Made by a program: the position numbers and the translations under genes. This document shows, piece by piece, positions 34,096-46,314 of a stretch of 64,000 nucleotides of DNA. Source of the DNA: Benincasa hispida (lineage: Eukaryota > Streptophyta > Magnoliopsida > Cucurbitales > Cucurbitaceae); contig NC_052354.1 in NCBI RefSeq assembly GCF_009727055.1, forward strand, positions 43,422,767 through 43,486,766. The letters run 5' to 3'. The first letter of the stretch is position 1; every line of letters starts with the position of its first letter. The notes under the pieces are model-generated. The model was given only the letters and a program-made list of their open reading frames with translations. It did not search any database and was not told the origin of the DNA.

Positions 34096-34915
34096 TTAAA
34101 ATAAGTTGGTTAACAATGAAAAATTTTGAAACATTACACTGAAATTTAAAAGGGATTAATAATTTCTCACTCAAAATACAAAAACTCAAGCCTCACTTAT
34201 ACTTTTAGATCATTCCTATGGAGAGTTTGAAAGATCCAATTAAAATTAAAGAACATAAATGGAAAATAACTTAAAATTAAATCAAATCTCATCAAAGACA
34301 AGACTCATAAATCTCAATATGATCAAAAAACATTTTACTGGTGCAATTACTGAGGGGCATTTGTTATTCTGAGTTTAAGCTGTATGGGGCATGCAATGGA
34401 GTCTTATCTTAGTAAAGTATCTTCTGTTGAGAATTTATTACGTTCTTCAATTGGATTCTGAAGAGAATATTATCACATCCTCCCTGTTATAATATGTATC
34501 TTTAGCCTGATTAAATAATAAGATCATTATTCTCTCCAAAAGTATTGAGAACATGATATCAGAAAACTCCCAACCTCAAAATGTAAGAACACTTCTGTAC
34601 TTCGGCTTAAGTTACTCTTTCTTGCATTTTACTTTTGGACGTAAATAATAAGATCATTTTACTTTTGCATTTTATGTACCTCAAAATGTAAGAACACTTT
34701 TGTACTTCGGCTTATATGTAGGTGGGTTTTTAGCCTTCTATCTGTTTTATTTTTCATATGTCAGTTTTCTTTCATTACACACTTTTTGGGTTAGATCATT
34801 ATCCATTGAAGAGACATAAGAAGTTTCGATGCTAATATTATCTAATTTGTTGCTGCTGAGAAGCCTTCCAGCTAGTCATTATTTATTTACTGATATAAAA
34901 AAAGTTCCCCTTCAG
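34096..34915. other. ALY-like intron, unassigned part
   Basis: AT-rich intron. A short duplicated stretch is seen (AATAATAAGATCATT and TGTAAGAACACTT..TGTACTTCGGCTTA at about 34580-34715). It ends at acceptor CCCCTTCAG. Confidence 0.5.
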
Positions 34916-35086
34916 GATTTTGATTGCATGCCTTTCAATCCAATGGATAACTTTCCAGAAGCTTTTAGACGTCAGCGCTGTTCCATCAACACAGCACCAC
35001 TTGAATATAAAGAACTACAACAAAATAGCCATCCAAATAGTAGAGAATTGGAGAAAAGATCCAGCCCACACACCGCTGATACATTG
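34916..35086 (+). CDS. ALY-like exon: DFDCMPFNPMDN block
   Basis: 57 codons, phase 0 to 0. DFDCMPFNPMDNFPEAFRRQ matches the ALY segment right after the DIRP/Tudor-like region (family: DIDCMPLNPxDNMPEALRRQ). The donor is ATTG|GTAACA. It would be in frame with the correct continuation of exon 31991-32260, which argues that the upstream deletion is recent relative to gene structure. Confidence 0.92.
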
Positions 35087-35248
35087 GTAACACACTAGAG
35101 TTCTAAGTATTTTTTAAATCGAAATTACTCTCTGCATTTTATTAACGTTTTGGAAAATAAGATATTTATGCTATCTTCCTAATTTTGATTCTACAATTGT
35201 TTGCTGAATTGATAGTAAGTAATTCAAAATAATTTTTCTTTGGGTTTT

Positions 35249-35287
35249 AATTTGGATCATAAGTTTGTGGGTTTTAATTTGGATCAT
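35249..35287 (+). repeat. 27-bp tandem duplication with left flank repeat of LINE-2
   Basis: GGGTTTTAATTTGGATCATA occurs twice in tandem (about 35242-35261 and 35269-35288). The 12-mer AATTTGGATCAT in it (35249-35260 and 35276-35287) recurs at 41413-41424 just past the other end of LINE-2, so it looks like its target-site duplication. Confidence 0.75.
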
Positions 35288-35453
35288 AAGCATTTCGACG
35301 GGCAGCTTCAAAGCAATCTGACCAACCAAGAAATTTATCATGGAACCCCCTTTAGTTTCTTTCAAACCACAATTCAGCCACAAAGCCTTGACTGCATTGA
35401 TTCAAATGAAATGAGGCTTTTCTTTAAATGAGGACCAATTAAAACCTGCTGTA

Positions 35454-38400
35454 CATTGTATCTAAAATCATTGCTAAACACCCATGAGGTACTGAAGATG
35501 TTGATTAATTCCCACCAACACTTAACTGAATAATTGCAATTGAAGAATAGATGCTATAGATCCTCTCCATTCGGTTTACAAAGAAAGCACATGGAAGGAG
35601 ACAAGCAACTTAAACGTATCTTATGTTGCATAACTGAGGAGACGTTCAGTAAACCAAAGACCATTATCCATACAAGGATGTTGACACGTCTTGTACAATT
35701 TGACTTCCATAATGCATGATAAACGATTTGTCCAAAGGGGAAGAAGGAGAAAGGTGAGCCGAGAGAGATTTTACAGAAAAAATCCCACTCTCTTCTATTG
35801 ACCAAGATCTTTTATCAAAGTTTTCTATCACTTTTCTAGCTGAAATTTGCCCGAGCAAATTCTGATACTCAATAATTTCCTCCTCTTTAAACAAACGACG
35901 AAAACTAATAGACCAAGAGGCCAAAGAGTAATCCCAATGATCAACAACCGAGCCTTTTGGAAACAAGGCTACTTTAAAGAGTCTTGGAAACAAAATGCTG
36001 AAAGGAACCACACCATCCCAAGCATCCTCCCAAAAAGCAATATGGCTCCCATTTCCAAGGTTATACTTAGCTAGAACACCCACTTTCTGCCAAGTCCTAG
36101 AAATGCTTATCCAAGGACTTCTTAAGCTTCTTCCAACTTTACCGGCCGTGTGCCAATTATAAGAATCTTTACTATGGATGCTTCTAACAACTTGGCACCA
36201 AAGTGAATTTTCTTCTTCCAAATATCCCCATCATCCCCACTTTGCTAGAAGAGCCAAGTTTTTTGTCTTGAAGCCTCCCAAACCAAGACCTCCATCTGCT
36301 AGAGATCTATTAACAAAGCTCCATTTCACTAAATGGTTGACCTTGCTACCATTGTGACCTTCCCAAAAGAAATTACGCAAAAATTTTTCTAACTTTGAAA
36401 TAATTGTACCCAACATCAAGAAGGTTGACATATAATATGTTGGAAGATTAGAAAGTACCGAATTATATAAAGTGGCTCTTCCTCTTCTAGACAAATTAAA
36501 TCTCCTCCATTTATCTAATTTGACATGAATTTTGTCTATTACTAGCTGCCAAAAAGAGACCTGTTTAGGGTAGCCTCCCAAAGGTAAACCTTAGCTAAGG
36601 TAGAGAAGAAGAAAATGGACAACTTCACAATTCAAACTAGTAGCAGTGGGTTGCAACTCATTCTCTTCCATATTCACACTACACAAGGCAGATTTTTCCC
36701 AATTAATCTTCTAACCCGAGCACCATTCAAACAAATTGATTGATTCCTTTAGTTTTACTAGCATATTATTTTCATGCTTACAAAAAATCAAAGTATCGTT
36801 TGCAAATTGAAGGATGCAAACATGGATTTTCTAATTTTCCCACTACAAAGCCTTCGAAAAGTCCATTTCCATGAAGCTTATCTAGAAGAGCTCTCAAGAC
36901 TTCACTAACTAGAAGAAAAAGGAAAGGTGAAAGGGGATCACCTTGTCTAATTCCCCTTGATGCAAAAATTTTTCCTCTTGGTTTCCCATTAATGAAGATT
37001 GACAATCTAGGGTTCTTAACATACCCCATAATCCACTTAATCCCAAACTTTTTACTCAATAACACCTTCTCTAGACAACCCAAATCAACATGATCAAAGG
37101 CTTTTTCAAGATCTAATTTAAGAATCCAACCTTTCTTCTTATTAACTCGATAGTCCACCACTTCATTAGCTATCAAGATCGGGTCTAAAATTTGTCTACC
37201 TTCTATGAAAGCACGTTAGGTTAGGACAATAATAGAAGGCATGACTTTCTTCAATTGTTCTGCAAGGACCTTGGCAATAAGCTTGTAAGTTAAGTAGTGA
37301 GGCTGATTAGTTGAAAATCTTTAACAACAATGGCATTTTCCTTCTTTTGTATTAAACAAATGAAATTTTCCTAAATACATGCATTTAATCTTCCATTCTT
37401 ATAAAAATCTTTGAATAAAGATTGGAAACTCAGCTTCATTAAGTCCCAAAACTTTAGTAGAAACTGAGCTGTAAAACCATCTGGACCTGGAGCTTTACAC
37501 TTATCAAGAGCCATCAACGCTTGTTTAATTTCTACCTCTGAAAATCTAGTTACAAGGATAGCATTCTGATTTGGAGAAACAAATGGCCACTCAAAGTTCA
37601 AAGGGACATGGCGCATTCCAGACACTTTAGTGAATAACTTCTCGTAGAAGCTCAAGATCAAGCTTTCAATTTCTCGAAACGAATTGGTTGGCACCCCTTG
37701 ATCATTTACTAACTCAGTAATTAGATTTCTCCTCTTTTTAGCTGCAAGAAACCGATGAAAAAAACTAGTATTTTCATCACCCAACCTTATCCAATTTAGC
37801 TTACTTTTTTGGATTAAATTTACCTCCTCCAACCTGTAAAGAGCCAACAACTCAACCTTCAGAGAATTTCGAAAATCCCTATCAGAGTTAGATAACTGAA
37901 CTGAATTAGCCCAGCATTCCAATTATCAATTTCTTTTAACAATTCCTCCTCTATTCTATTTTTCCTCGCCTGATAAATCACATGCCAAGTTTTAATCACA
38001 GTTTTCACCTTTCTCAATTTAATGCTTAGGACAAAACCAGGCCATCCATAGGGTCGACAATTATTCCAAGTTCTTTCAATGATCTTGGAACATTCCTTGT
38101 TTTGAAGCCAACTATTACAAAAACGAAAAGGAGACGACCCCCAGTTGAAGGAGCCAGCTTGAAGAATAAGAGTAAAATGATCCGAGAATAGATGTGCTTG
38201 ATGGTTGACTCTAGTGTTTTCAAACTCATCATCTCAAGCTTTAGTAATGAAAAACCGATCAATAAGTGATCTTGCAATTGAATACCTTCTCGGGACCAAA
38301 TGTACCTACCATTGAAAAAAGGAACTTCCAAAAGATTAGCTTGATCAATAAAGGTATTGAAGAGACACATACCTTTTGTGGTTCTTCCAGAGGGGAAATG

Positions 38401-38860
38401 TTCATGTGCGCATCTAGTAACGTTGAAATCTCCTTTAATACACCAGCTTTTATACAATAGGCTGAAAGGGAGAGTAGCTCAGGCCAAACATATTTCCTCT
38501 CTTTATAATCATTTAGACCATAGACATTAACCAACATGTCTTTTTGCAAATAGTTATATATTTAACTGATAACGAGTAACCTTCTTTGAGAGTTTCAACA
38601 TCATGAAGCTTGCTCATATCCCACATTGTCAAGATGCCACCTGATTTACCAAAGGATTCAACAAATTCCCAGCCAATATCCTTAGAGCTCCATACGGTTT
38701 TAACAAAAGCAGCATCAAAATCTTATCTCTTCGATTCCTAGATCAAAACAAGGTCCGAATTATGCTTTTTCAAGAATTTTTTTAAGATCAGCCTCTTATT
38801 TACATCTTTTAACCCTCTTGTCCATGACACTATTTTCATCACAATTACTGATATGGAGAC
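35454..38860 (-). pseudogene. LINE-2 ORF2, broken
   Basis: Minus strand. The endonuclease start lies in the 38.8-38.5 kb region, where on the minus strand the QEIKM-like and GGILTMWDM-like motifs are in shifted frames. GDFNVTRCAHEHFPSGR is at 38440. RT: KAPGPDGFTAQFLLKFWDL (37500), QILDPILIANEVVDYR, LDLEKAFDHVDL and GIRQGDPLSPFLFLLV (36945). The catalytic box reads FANDTLIFC (about 36812-36786), not FADD. The zf-RVT end has RRVNILVWIMVFGLLN and CFLCKPNGEDL (35580-35554). Confidence 0.88.
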
Positions 38861-38885
38861 TCCCAAAGTGACTAGAAGAAAATGA

Positions 38886-40984
38886 TCAACCCAAAGTTAA
38901 TCCACAATTTGCAACAACAACAATAGCTTGTATGTGAGTTGGGATTTCTAAAGGCAGAATTGGTAGCAAGCTAACAACAGTTTTTACATTTGCAATCTGG
39001 TCTTCCTCAGTTTGGAATAGATTGACAAGATCTATCTCAAAGGAATCCTTTTGTGCAATATCAATTTGATCTTCCCCATTCTCATGTTGTTTGGCTTCTT
39101 CACTATTAACACTAAAGGGAGAGTCAACTTCTTCAACACCTTTCTTATTCAGAGTAGGGAATGGGGATGGGGAAAAACTTGGGATTCCTCTAAAAAAATT
39201 TACCTTAGAGTTGGGCAAGGTGAAAGTTGAGTGATCAAATTTTATAAAGTGAGAGGAAGATTCGATTTGCCTGGTAGAGAGAACAGTGGCTTGAACATGG
39301 GCACAACTTTCTTCAATTAGATCCGGGTTGCTTTCCAATACTCTCTTTTTGATGTCTAGCTTTTTCTTAGAGAAAATCTTTGGACTCTTTTTTCTGGCAA
39401 AGTGCTTGGGGAATGGCTTAAAGAGTTTAGAAGAAGTTCTTATTTTTTTTTTTTACCTTTGAAGAGATTCTGTTGGCTGCAAATAAGGAAGCTTCAACTG
39501 ATAAGGAAACCGAGTCGCCATTGTTGTTCTGTATTGAGAGGCTAGTTGTAGAGACTGAAGCGTCAATAGAGAGAGGAACCAACTTTCTTGAAGAAATAGG
39601 GGGTAGTGAACTATTGGTAGAAGTGGTACCAGGTGACTTTTGGGCTGCCTCTGAAATCGGTCAAGCATTTTTGGTTGGGAATCATTTGGTTGTGGTTGAG
39701 AAGTAATTAAGATTTCTTTATTGAGAGAGATATTATTTGATTTCTCATTGGGCACTGGTGGAAAAGCAGCTGCAACAGTCTTAATCTCTCATTAAAGGTG
39801 GCTTTTCGATTTCCTTTGGCTTGTTCACACCAATCCGGTTTGTCTTCTCTAACACAACTTTCTTAGAGTGACTAGTCTGAGAAGTAGTATCAGTACTTCT
39901 AGTTGTTTTCCGATGAGATTCTTTCTTGAGGCTTGCAAAAGGATTCCTTGATATATTCGACTTCGACTGAGGAGAAGTTAGGAACATCCAATTTGAATTC
40001 ATAATATTAAACTCATAGCCTTCATCTATTGAAACTTGATTTAATCTAACTAAGTCAATTGGATTTGACAAATCTTGAAGAAAAAGATTACCATGAACAA
40101 ATTTAGGCTCAGTAGTTCAAAATCTCCAAAATTTAAAAGGAAATTCCCACGATTTTCATCTTTGATTTCAACCATAGCCGGCATGAGTCCACAAAGATTT
40201 TTCCTTACCTGAATTTTGGCTTCTGAGCAATTTAGAAAATTCAATATCTAAAATGCAATGCTTTCAAGACCTCCAAAGTAGGCACCAATAGCTTCGAATG
40301 TCCTTCTACTCCAATAATCCAATTGGAGGTTTTTAATAGAAATCCAGTCTCTATACCCTTTAACAAATGTAGGTCTGCTATGTTTCATACTATTCCATTT
40401 TTCAAATAAAAGATGGAAAGGATCGATTGACTGCCAATTCCTCGGAGATTCTATCAGATCTTCCAACTTTCCTTGGTTTAATTTTGATCAGAGCATTGTC
40501 AATAAACCAGGGATTAATTATAACTTTGGTTTGAGAAGAAATCTTGTAATGATTTAGCTATTTCATTCCAATCATTAAACGCAAATAGCCTTGAGACAAC
40601 CCAAAGATTGCCAAAATTTTCACCATACACTTCGTGATTCTTCTTTACCCAGAAAGACGTATTTCTTTGTTTTATTGATGCAAAAACAAGGGATGAACAC
40701 TCATTATATGACGAAGGAGTTGCAGAGGACTGGGCGATCTTTTTCCTTTTTAAAACATCTACATATTTCTCTTTGAGATTTGAAGGGGGAATTATAGGTG
40801 GAATTGCATTGCTCTGAAAAATACACGGTTTTGAAAATGAAGACTTATGTCGAACATCACTAACGATCTTATGAAGAAGGCTTTTCAAAATTCCAATAAG
40901 AGAAAGCCATCCCTGTTGTAGAGGGCCCATAGGAACGTGTATGAAGAACCGACCATCGGTCGCAGGCCAAACTATGCAATTCAA
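38886..40984 (-). pseudogene. LINE-2 ORF1 (DUF4283-like), broken
   Basis: Minus strand. It starts in the NCIVWPATDGRFFIHVPMGP block (40984) and includes ENFGNLWVVSRLFAFNDW, then RPTFVKGYRDWISIKNLQLD with YWSRRTFEAIGAYFGGLESI (about 40370-40260), and an AKIQVRKNLCGLMPAMVEI block. A Ser/acidic C-terminal part runs down to 38886. It aligns in order with ORF1 of the other LINE. Several frames are needed to follow it. Confidence 0.82.
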
Positions 40985-41412
40985 AAACCAGCCATTAGAG
41001 CCCCTGAACTTAGAAAGTTTTATAATCCCGTAGTCATTTTTAAATCTATGAAGGAAGAACCGGTTACACGATCCCTGAATTAGCTATGAAAGTCGTTCCA
41101 CACGCCATTGTAGATGAGGCAATGCAAAGGGAAACCTTGCTAACGTCCATGTCCTCCACAAAGAATCTGTCAGAGTCATGCCAGATGCAATAATATGACC
41201 CATTTACCTTGCAACTTCGAGTTTCCATGTTTGTGAACAATCAGGAAGAGTCCCCAGGAGGAAGGGGAATCATCGAAGAAAAACACACTGGGAGGTTTAC
41301 GAGAAAAGAGTCACCGGAGAAAATGCGCGAGGAAGATGATGAGAAGGAGGAGAGAGAGAAGAAGGAGGGAGGAGAGAGAACTTACCTTATACAAAAAACT
41401 ATGACTTTAAGC

Positions 41413-41424
41413 AATTTGGATCAT
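41413..41424. repeat. Right flank repeat of LINE-2
   Basis: AATTTGGATCAT, matching 35249-35260 and 35276-35287. Probable target-site duplication. Confidence 0.7.
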
Positions 41425-41544
41425 TAATTTGACAATTGACAAGGCCGGAGTGATACAAAGGTAGCCAATACTTAGATTCTTAGCTTGTCTTATTCTAAAA
41501 AATTGAAACCCTTTTTTATAACTTTATATCTTTGTAGTCATTTT

Positions 41545-41702
41545 TGTAGAGATTGGAGGAATAGAAATATTAATCTCCTATTTCTCTTATTCAATATGTG
41601 CAGGTTAGGTCTTCTTATATAGGAGAAAGACCTTTTACAAATATGGAAAGAATAAAAACAATAAAGGAAAAAATATTCATATACAAATATAGAAATTCCA
41701 AC
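41545..41702 (-). repeat. 3' LTR of copia C
   Basis: About 158 bp. It matches 46155-46314 with few differences (for example AGATTGGAGGAATAG against AGTTGGAGGTATAG). It adjoins the polypurine-tract complement CTCCCCTTGAAG. Confidence 0.9.
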
Positions 41703-42187
41703 ACTCCCCTTGAAGCTGGTTTGAAGATGTCTTCCATAGCCAGCTTGTCAATCAATTTGTCGAATTGTTTCTTTGGAAGGCCTTTGGTTAGCACATCAAT
41801 AATTTGCTCTGATGTAGGAAGATAAAGAATACATATCGTTCCCGCTTCAATTTTTTCTTTAATAAAATGCTTATCAACCTCAATATGTTTGGTTCTATCG
41901 TGTAGAACTGGATTATGGGCAATAGAAATTGTAGTTTTATAGTCACAATAAATCAGTATAGGCATAGTCAAAGAAAACTTCAACTCTTAAAGTATCCTTT
42001 TGATCCATATGCTCTCACAAATTCCATGAGCCAAGGCTCTAAACTCTGCTTTAGCATTACTTCTGGCCACCACATTTTGTTTTTTGCTCCTCCAAGTAAC
42101 CAAATTTCCTCCAACAAAGGAACAATAACCAGAGGTAGATCTTCTATCTGTAGTACTTCCAGCCCAATTTGCGTCAGTATAGACTTC

Positions 42188-42255
42188 TTTTTGGAAGTGA
42201 TTATTCCTTTTAAATAGAATACCTTTTTCTCAAAAGGAATAATCACTTCCAAAAA
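42188..42255. repeat. Perfect 24-bp inverted repeat at a LINE 5' junction
   Basis: Left arm 42188-42211, right arm 42232-42255, spacer of 20 bases; by eye the arms pair without mismatch. The left arm is copia C sequence (GGAAGTGATTATTCC core). The right arm is the first part of the inserted LINE segment. So the LINE begins with an inverted copy of its own upstream flank. Confidence 0.9.
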
Positions 42256-42675
42256 TACAAAATATCTTAAATTTGATACTGCTTTTATCAATGCCTCCTC
42301 TTGGTGCTCTCTCTCCAAAGATTTTAAAGATTTCTCCATTCAAGACATCAGTCTCAATTGGAACACCTTCATTTTTCCGCTTTCTTGATCTTGTAACTGC
42401 TTAGATTTTGGCAATAATTTATTTTTCAGATTTTCATTTTGGTGTAAGCCTTTATATTAGGCAAGGACTAGTCAGACTTGTACTCAATTATAGAATTTCT
42501 ACTCTACTTTTTAGGATATAATGAGAATGCTACGGAGGTGTCAACCTAGTTGAGATGTCCTAATGCATTTGCTGATCCTTTTTTATTATATTTTGTTTTC
42601 TAGTGTTTGTTTCCTTTCACACATTTGTAACATCTTTCATTATCTTAATGAAGTGGGTTGTTTCTTGTTAAAAAA
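42229..42675 (+). mobile_element. 5'-truncated LINE inserted in copia C (+)
   Basis: A ~16-bp direct repeat AAATAGAATACCTTTT flanks it (about 42212-42227 and 42675-42691). The inserted piece has the end of ORF2 (an ASSWCSLS-like trace near 42290), the tail signature (ATGAGAATGCTACGG, TGTCAACCTAGTTGAGATG, TCATTATCTTAATGAAG) and a short poly(A) at about 42668-42676. It is younger than copia C. Confidence 0.9.
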
Positions 42676-45600
42676 AAATAGAATACCTTTTCCAGGAGAC
42701 CTTTTCAAATATCTCAAAATTCTGTAGGTCGCTTCAAAACGAGTCGGTCTAGGAGCATGCATAAACTGACTAACTATGCTCACAGCAAATGCAATATCAG
42801 GACGTGTATGAGACAGATAAATTAATCTACCAACAAGCCTTTGATATCGTTCCTTGTCCTTTATTTCTTTTGCTTTTGCTACTAGAAGCTTTATATTAGG
42901 TTCAATTTCTGCAATCTTGCAACCAAGCAAGCCTGTTTCTTTAAGTAAGTCAAGGATATACTTTCTTTTGTTAACAAAGATCCATTTTTTGATCTTGCAA
43001 ATTCCATTCCTAGGAAATAGTTCAACGTTCCCAAGTCCTTAATTTGAATTCACAGGTCAGTTTTTTCTTCAGATCAGCTAAGCTTGCTTCATCATCGCTC
43101 GTGAGAATAATATCATCTACATAAACAATCAAAATTGAGATTTTATTATTCTCTAAATGTTTATAAAATAATGTATGATCTGCTTGACTTTGAAGAAATC
43201 CATAAGTGGATACAACTTTTCCAAAATGTTCAACCCAAGTTCTTTGGGACAGTTTAAGACATAGAGAGATTTTTTTTAATTTGCAAATTTTACTATAGCC
43301 AATTCCCTTCTCAAAACCTGGTGGTAAGCTCATAAAGATCTCTTCAGAGATCACCATTCATACAGTTGGGACAGATGTTTCTTGATAATCAATTCCATAT
43401 GTCTGAGTGAATCCTTTAGCTACCACCCTGGCCTTGTATCTTTCAACACTACCATCAGCATGACACTTTATGGTAAACACCTATTTACACCCCACTGGTT
43501 TGTTATTCTTAGGTAGTTCTACCATTTCCCAAGTTCCATTTTGTTTTAGAGCATTCATCTCCTCCATAACTACTAATCTCCAATTTGAATCATCTAAAAC
43601 CTCATGTATATTCTTTGGGACAAATAAGTAATCATTTATGGATGTGAAAGATCTATGACTATTTGACAATTTTTTATATGATATAAAGTTTGCAATAGAA
43701 TGATTGGTATAACTGCGAATACCTTTTCTAAGGGCGATGGGAACATCGAGATCAGACTCTACTGGAAAAGTACTTTGAGTAGTTGAAGGAGTAGGAATAG
43801 AAGAAGAATTACCAGTTTTAGTCATTGGGGTCTCAGATTGGTCGTGTGAAGGACCAATTATCTTGTCTTGATTCCCTTGATTGAATTTTCTTCTAGTATA
43901 AAACTTAAACTTAAGCACTTGATCAATATGATCATTTTGTAGTATTTCTCCCCTTAATTGAGAAGTTTCTATACTTGGCATCATAGATCTAGTAACATCT
44001 GTACGATTAGGACGGGAAAAAGGAATACAAACATCCCAAACATTTTCTTCCAAATTTGGCTTCTCCTCCTGAAGAGAATTTTGGGGAAAATAGGGTTGAT
44101 TTTCTAAAAAAACATATTCATACTCACAAACAGTTTTTTTTTTTTGTCAAAGGATCAAAACATTTGTAACCTTTTTTATTTAAAGAGTAATCCACAAAAA
44201 TGCATTTAACAACCCTATGATCAAGTTTGGATCGGAATTGATCGGGTATGTGAATGTACGTAGTACACCCAAAAACTTTGAGGGGTAATTCATAATATAT
44301 GTGGGAGGTTAGAAATTCTTTTTTAAGACAGTTGATGGGAGTCTTAAAATTCAAGATCTTACTAGGAATTCTATTTATTAGGTAGGTAGCTATAAAAATT
44401 GCTTCCCCCCATAGATATTTTGGAACTTGCATAGAAAACATTATAGCACGTGCCATTTTAAGTAAATGCCTATTGTTTCTTTCAACAATCCCATTTTGTC
44501 CCGACATGTAGACTGATGAATGATCCCTTTGTTTTTCAAAAATTCACAAAAAAAAACTCATTAAAGTACTCAGTTCCATTATCAGAGTGTAAAATGTAGA
44601 TTTTGGTTTGAAATTAAATTTCAATCATATTGTAAAAATGTTTAAAAATGTCTTTCACCTCATATCTTTTCTGCATTAAATAAATCCAAGATAAACGAGT
44701 ATGATTATCAATAAAAGTAACAAACCATCTTTTTCCACTATGGGTCGTAATTTTAGGAGGACCCTAAACATCGATATGAATTAAATAAAAAAGTTTTGAA
44801 GCCTTGTAAGGTTTTGGAAAATATGTGGACCGATGATTCTTTGCGAAAATGCAACTTTCACTATCAAGAAATGAACAATCAATTCCCTTTATTAAATTTG
44901 GAAATAAATATTTCAAATAAGGAAAATTGGGATGCCCTAGTTTGATGCCACAATATAGTTTTAACAGAAAGAGAACTGATACTACTAAGACCTTGAGTTA
45001 TTTTATTGCTAAAAGAACCTTTATCAAAGTAGTAGAGATCATCAAGCAACCTAGCACTCCCAATCATCCTCCCCGAATCCTGAAAAATACAATGAGATTC
45101 AAAGAATGTAACATAAAAATTAGAATATTTGGAAAATTTAGAAACGGATAAAAGAGTACAGGCTAATTTTGGAACATGTAAGATAGATTGGAGAGAAATA
45201 TTTTTGGTCAATTTAATAGTTCCTTTTCCTACAACAGTAGAAAAACTACCATCAACATTTCTAATTTTCTCATTGCAATATATTGAAGAGTATGAATTAA
45301 AAGAAGACGAAGAACTAGTCATGTGATCTGAAGCTCTAGAACCAATAATCCATGGGGATGAATTACTACACGAGAATGTCTTGTCTTGGGATCTGTGTGA
45401 GTCAAAGAAACACATGAATTATTATATAAAAAATTGGTGGTTGACAGTTGTAGGATTTGATGAATTTGCTCTCATAACATGGTAGAAGATTTAGCAAATA
45501 GTAGAAATCCACCCAAAAAATATAGAGTTTTTTTAAAACCAAATCCAACAGAAGCAACCCAAACCAAGAGTGGACCAAACCAGAATTTGAATCAACCAAA

Positions 45601-46154
45601 AATAAAATCAGATCACAGGTGAACCAAACCAAATGAACCAGATTTTAAATAAACCAGTAGACCAAGCCAGACCAAATGCTGAACCAATTGTTGGAAGAGG
45701 AACAGGCTGGTGCACTGGGTGGTGGCTAGCAGTGTCGAATTGGCAACCTGAACGAAACAAAACCCAACGACGGGATGGACGATGGCGACGCTTGGACAGG
45801 ACTCAACCCGACGACGATTGGCGGCGCTTGAGCAATGGCTGAAAGTGCAGACGAGCGCTAATAGCGGTGGACTAGCGTGTGAAACCTGAGAGAGAAAGAG
45901 ATGAACGGTAGCGCCTCGAGCTAACCCGTGCGACAACGGCGGCATCAGGCAACTAAAGTTGGAGGCGCGCGTCTTCCTTCAAGCAGCGACTAGGGTTGAT
46001 TTTGCATGAAAGGCAACACGCGATTGGGGGGAGGAGGCTGCACATCGTGAACCGAGGGAAAGAAGGATTTTTTCCCTTTTTTTTTTTTTTTTTTTAAGTT
46101 TAGGTTTAAAAGAAAAAAATTAGGGTTTTTAAGATTTCCCTTGCTTTGATACCA

Positions 46155-46314
46155 TGTAGAAGTTGGAGGTATAGAAATATTAATCTCCTTTTTCTCTTAT
46201 TCAATATGTGCAGGTTAGATCTTCTTATATAGGAGAAAGACTTTTTACAAATATGGAAAGAATAAAGACAAATAACGAAAAAAATATTCGTATACAAATA
46301 TAGAAATTCCTACA
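46155..46314 (-). repeat. 5' LTR of copia C
   Basis: About 160 bp, plus-strand TGTAGAAGTTGG to AAATTCCTACA. Directly left of it on the plus strand is CTTTGATACCA, the complement of the primer-binding site. Confidence 0.9.

Larger units (their letters stand above)
35288..41412 (-). mobile_element. LINE-2: near full-length L1-type LINE, minus strand, without poly(A)
   Basis: Minus-strand LINE related to the copy at 3415-9909. From right to left: pyrimidine-rich 5' UTR (41390-41250), ORF1 (40984-38886), ORF2 endonuclease (about 38860-38030), RT (37922 to about 36600), zf-RVT (about 36580-35550), and a frayed 3' end at about 35290. No T-run (poly(A) complement) and no 3' tail signature are found at the left end. 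The 12-bp repeat AATTTGGATCAT is at both borders. It sits in the 12.5-kb ALY-like intron. Broken by many stops and shifts. Confidence 0.85.
41703..45415 (-). pseudogene. Copia C pol polyprotein, broken
   Basis: Minus strand. Protease motif reads WIIGSRASDHMTS, so the catalytic DSG is changed to GSR. Integrase: GQNGIVERNNRHLLKMARAI with catalytic Glu (44505), then KVFGCTTYIHIPDQFRSKLD. RT: DDSNWRLVVMEEMNALKQNG, FMSLPPGFEKG (43345) and an intact YVDDI (about 43125-43111). The rest of RT is split by the LINE at 42230-42675. RNase H: YCDYKTTISIAHNPVLHDRT and DVLTKGLPKKQFD. Several frameshifts. Gag is largely missing: only ~740 bp lie between protease and the 5' LTR. Confidence 0.9.
41545..46314 (-). 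mobile_element. Ty1/copia element C, minus strand, both LTRs present
   Basis: A 4.8-kb copia element. Its LTRs are 46155-46314 (5') and 41545-41702 (3'), both with the plus-strand form TGTAGA...TTCC(A/T)ACA. The primer-binding site on the minus strand is TGGTATCAAAGC (complement of 46144-46154 and neighbours). Order on the minus strand: shortened gag region, protease (about 45340), integrase (about 45150-44120), RT (about 43560-43020, continuing past the LINE insertion), RNase H (41983-41703). A LINE tail was later inserted at 42230-42675. Flanks ATTTT/CTTTT give an imperfect 5-bp duplication. Confidence 0.92.
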
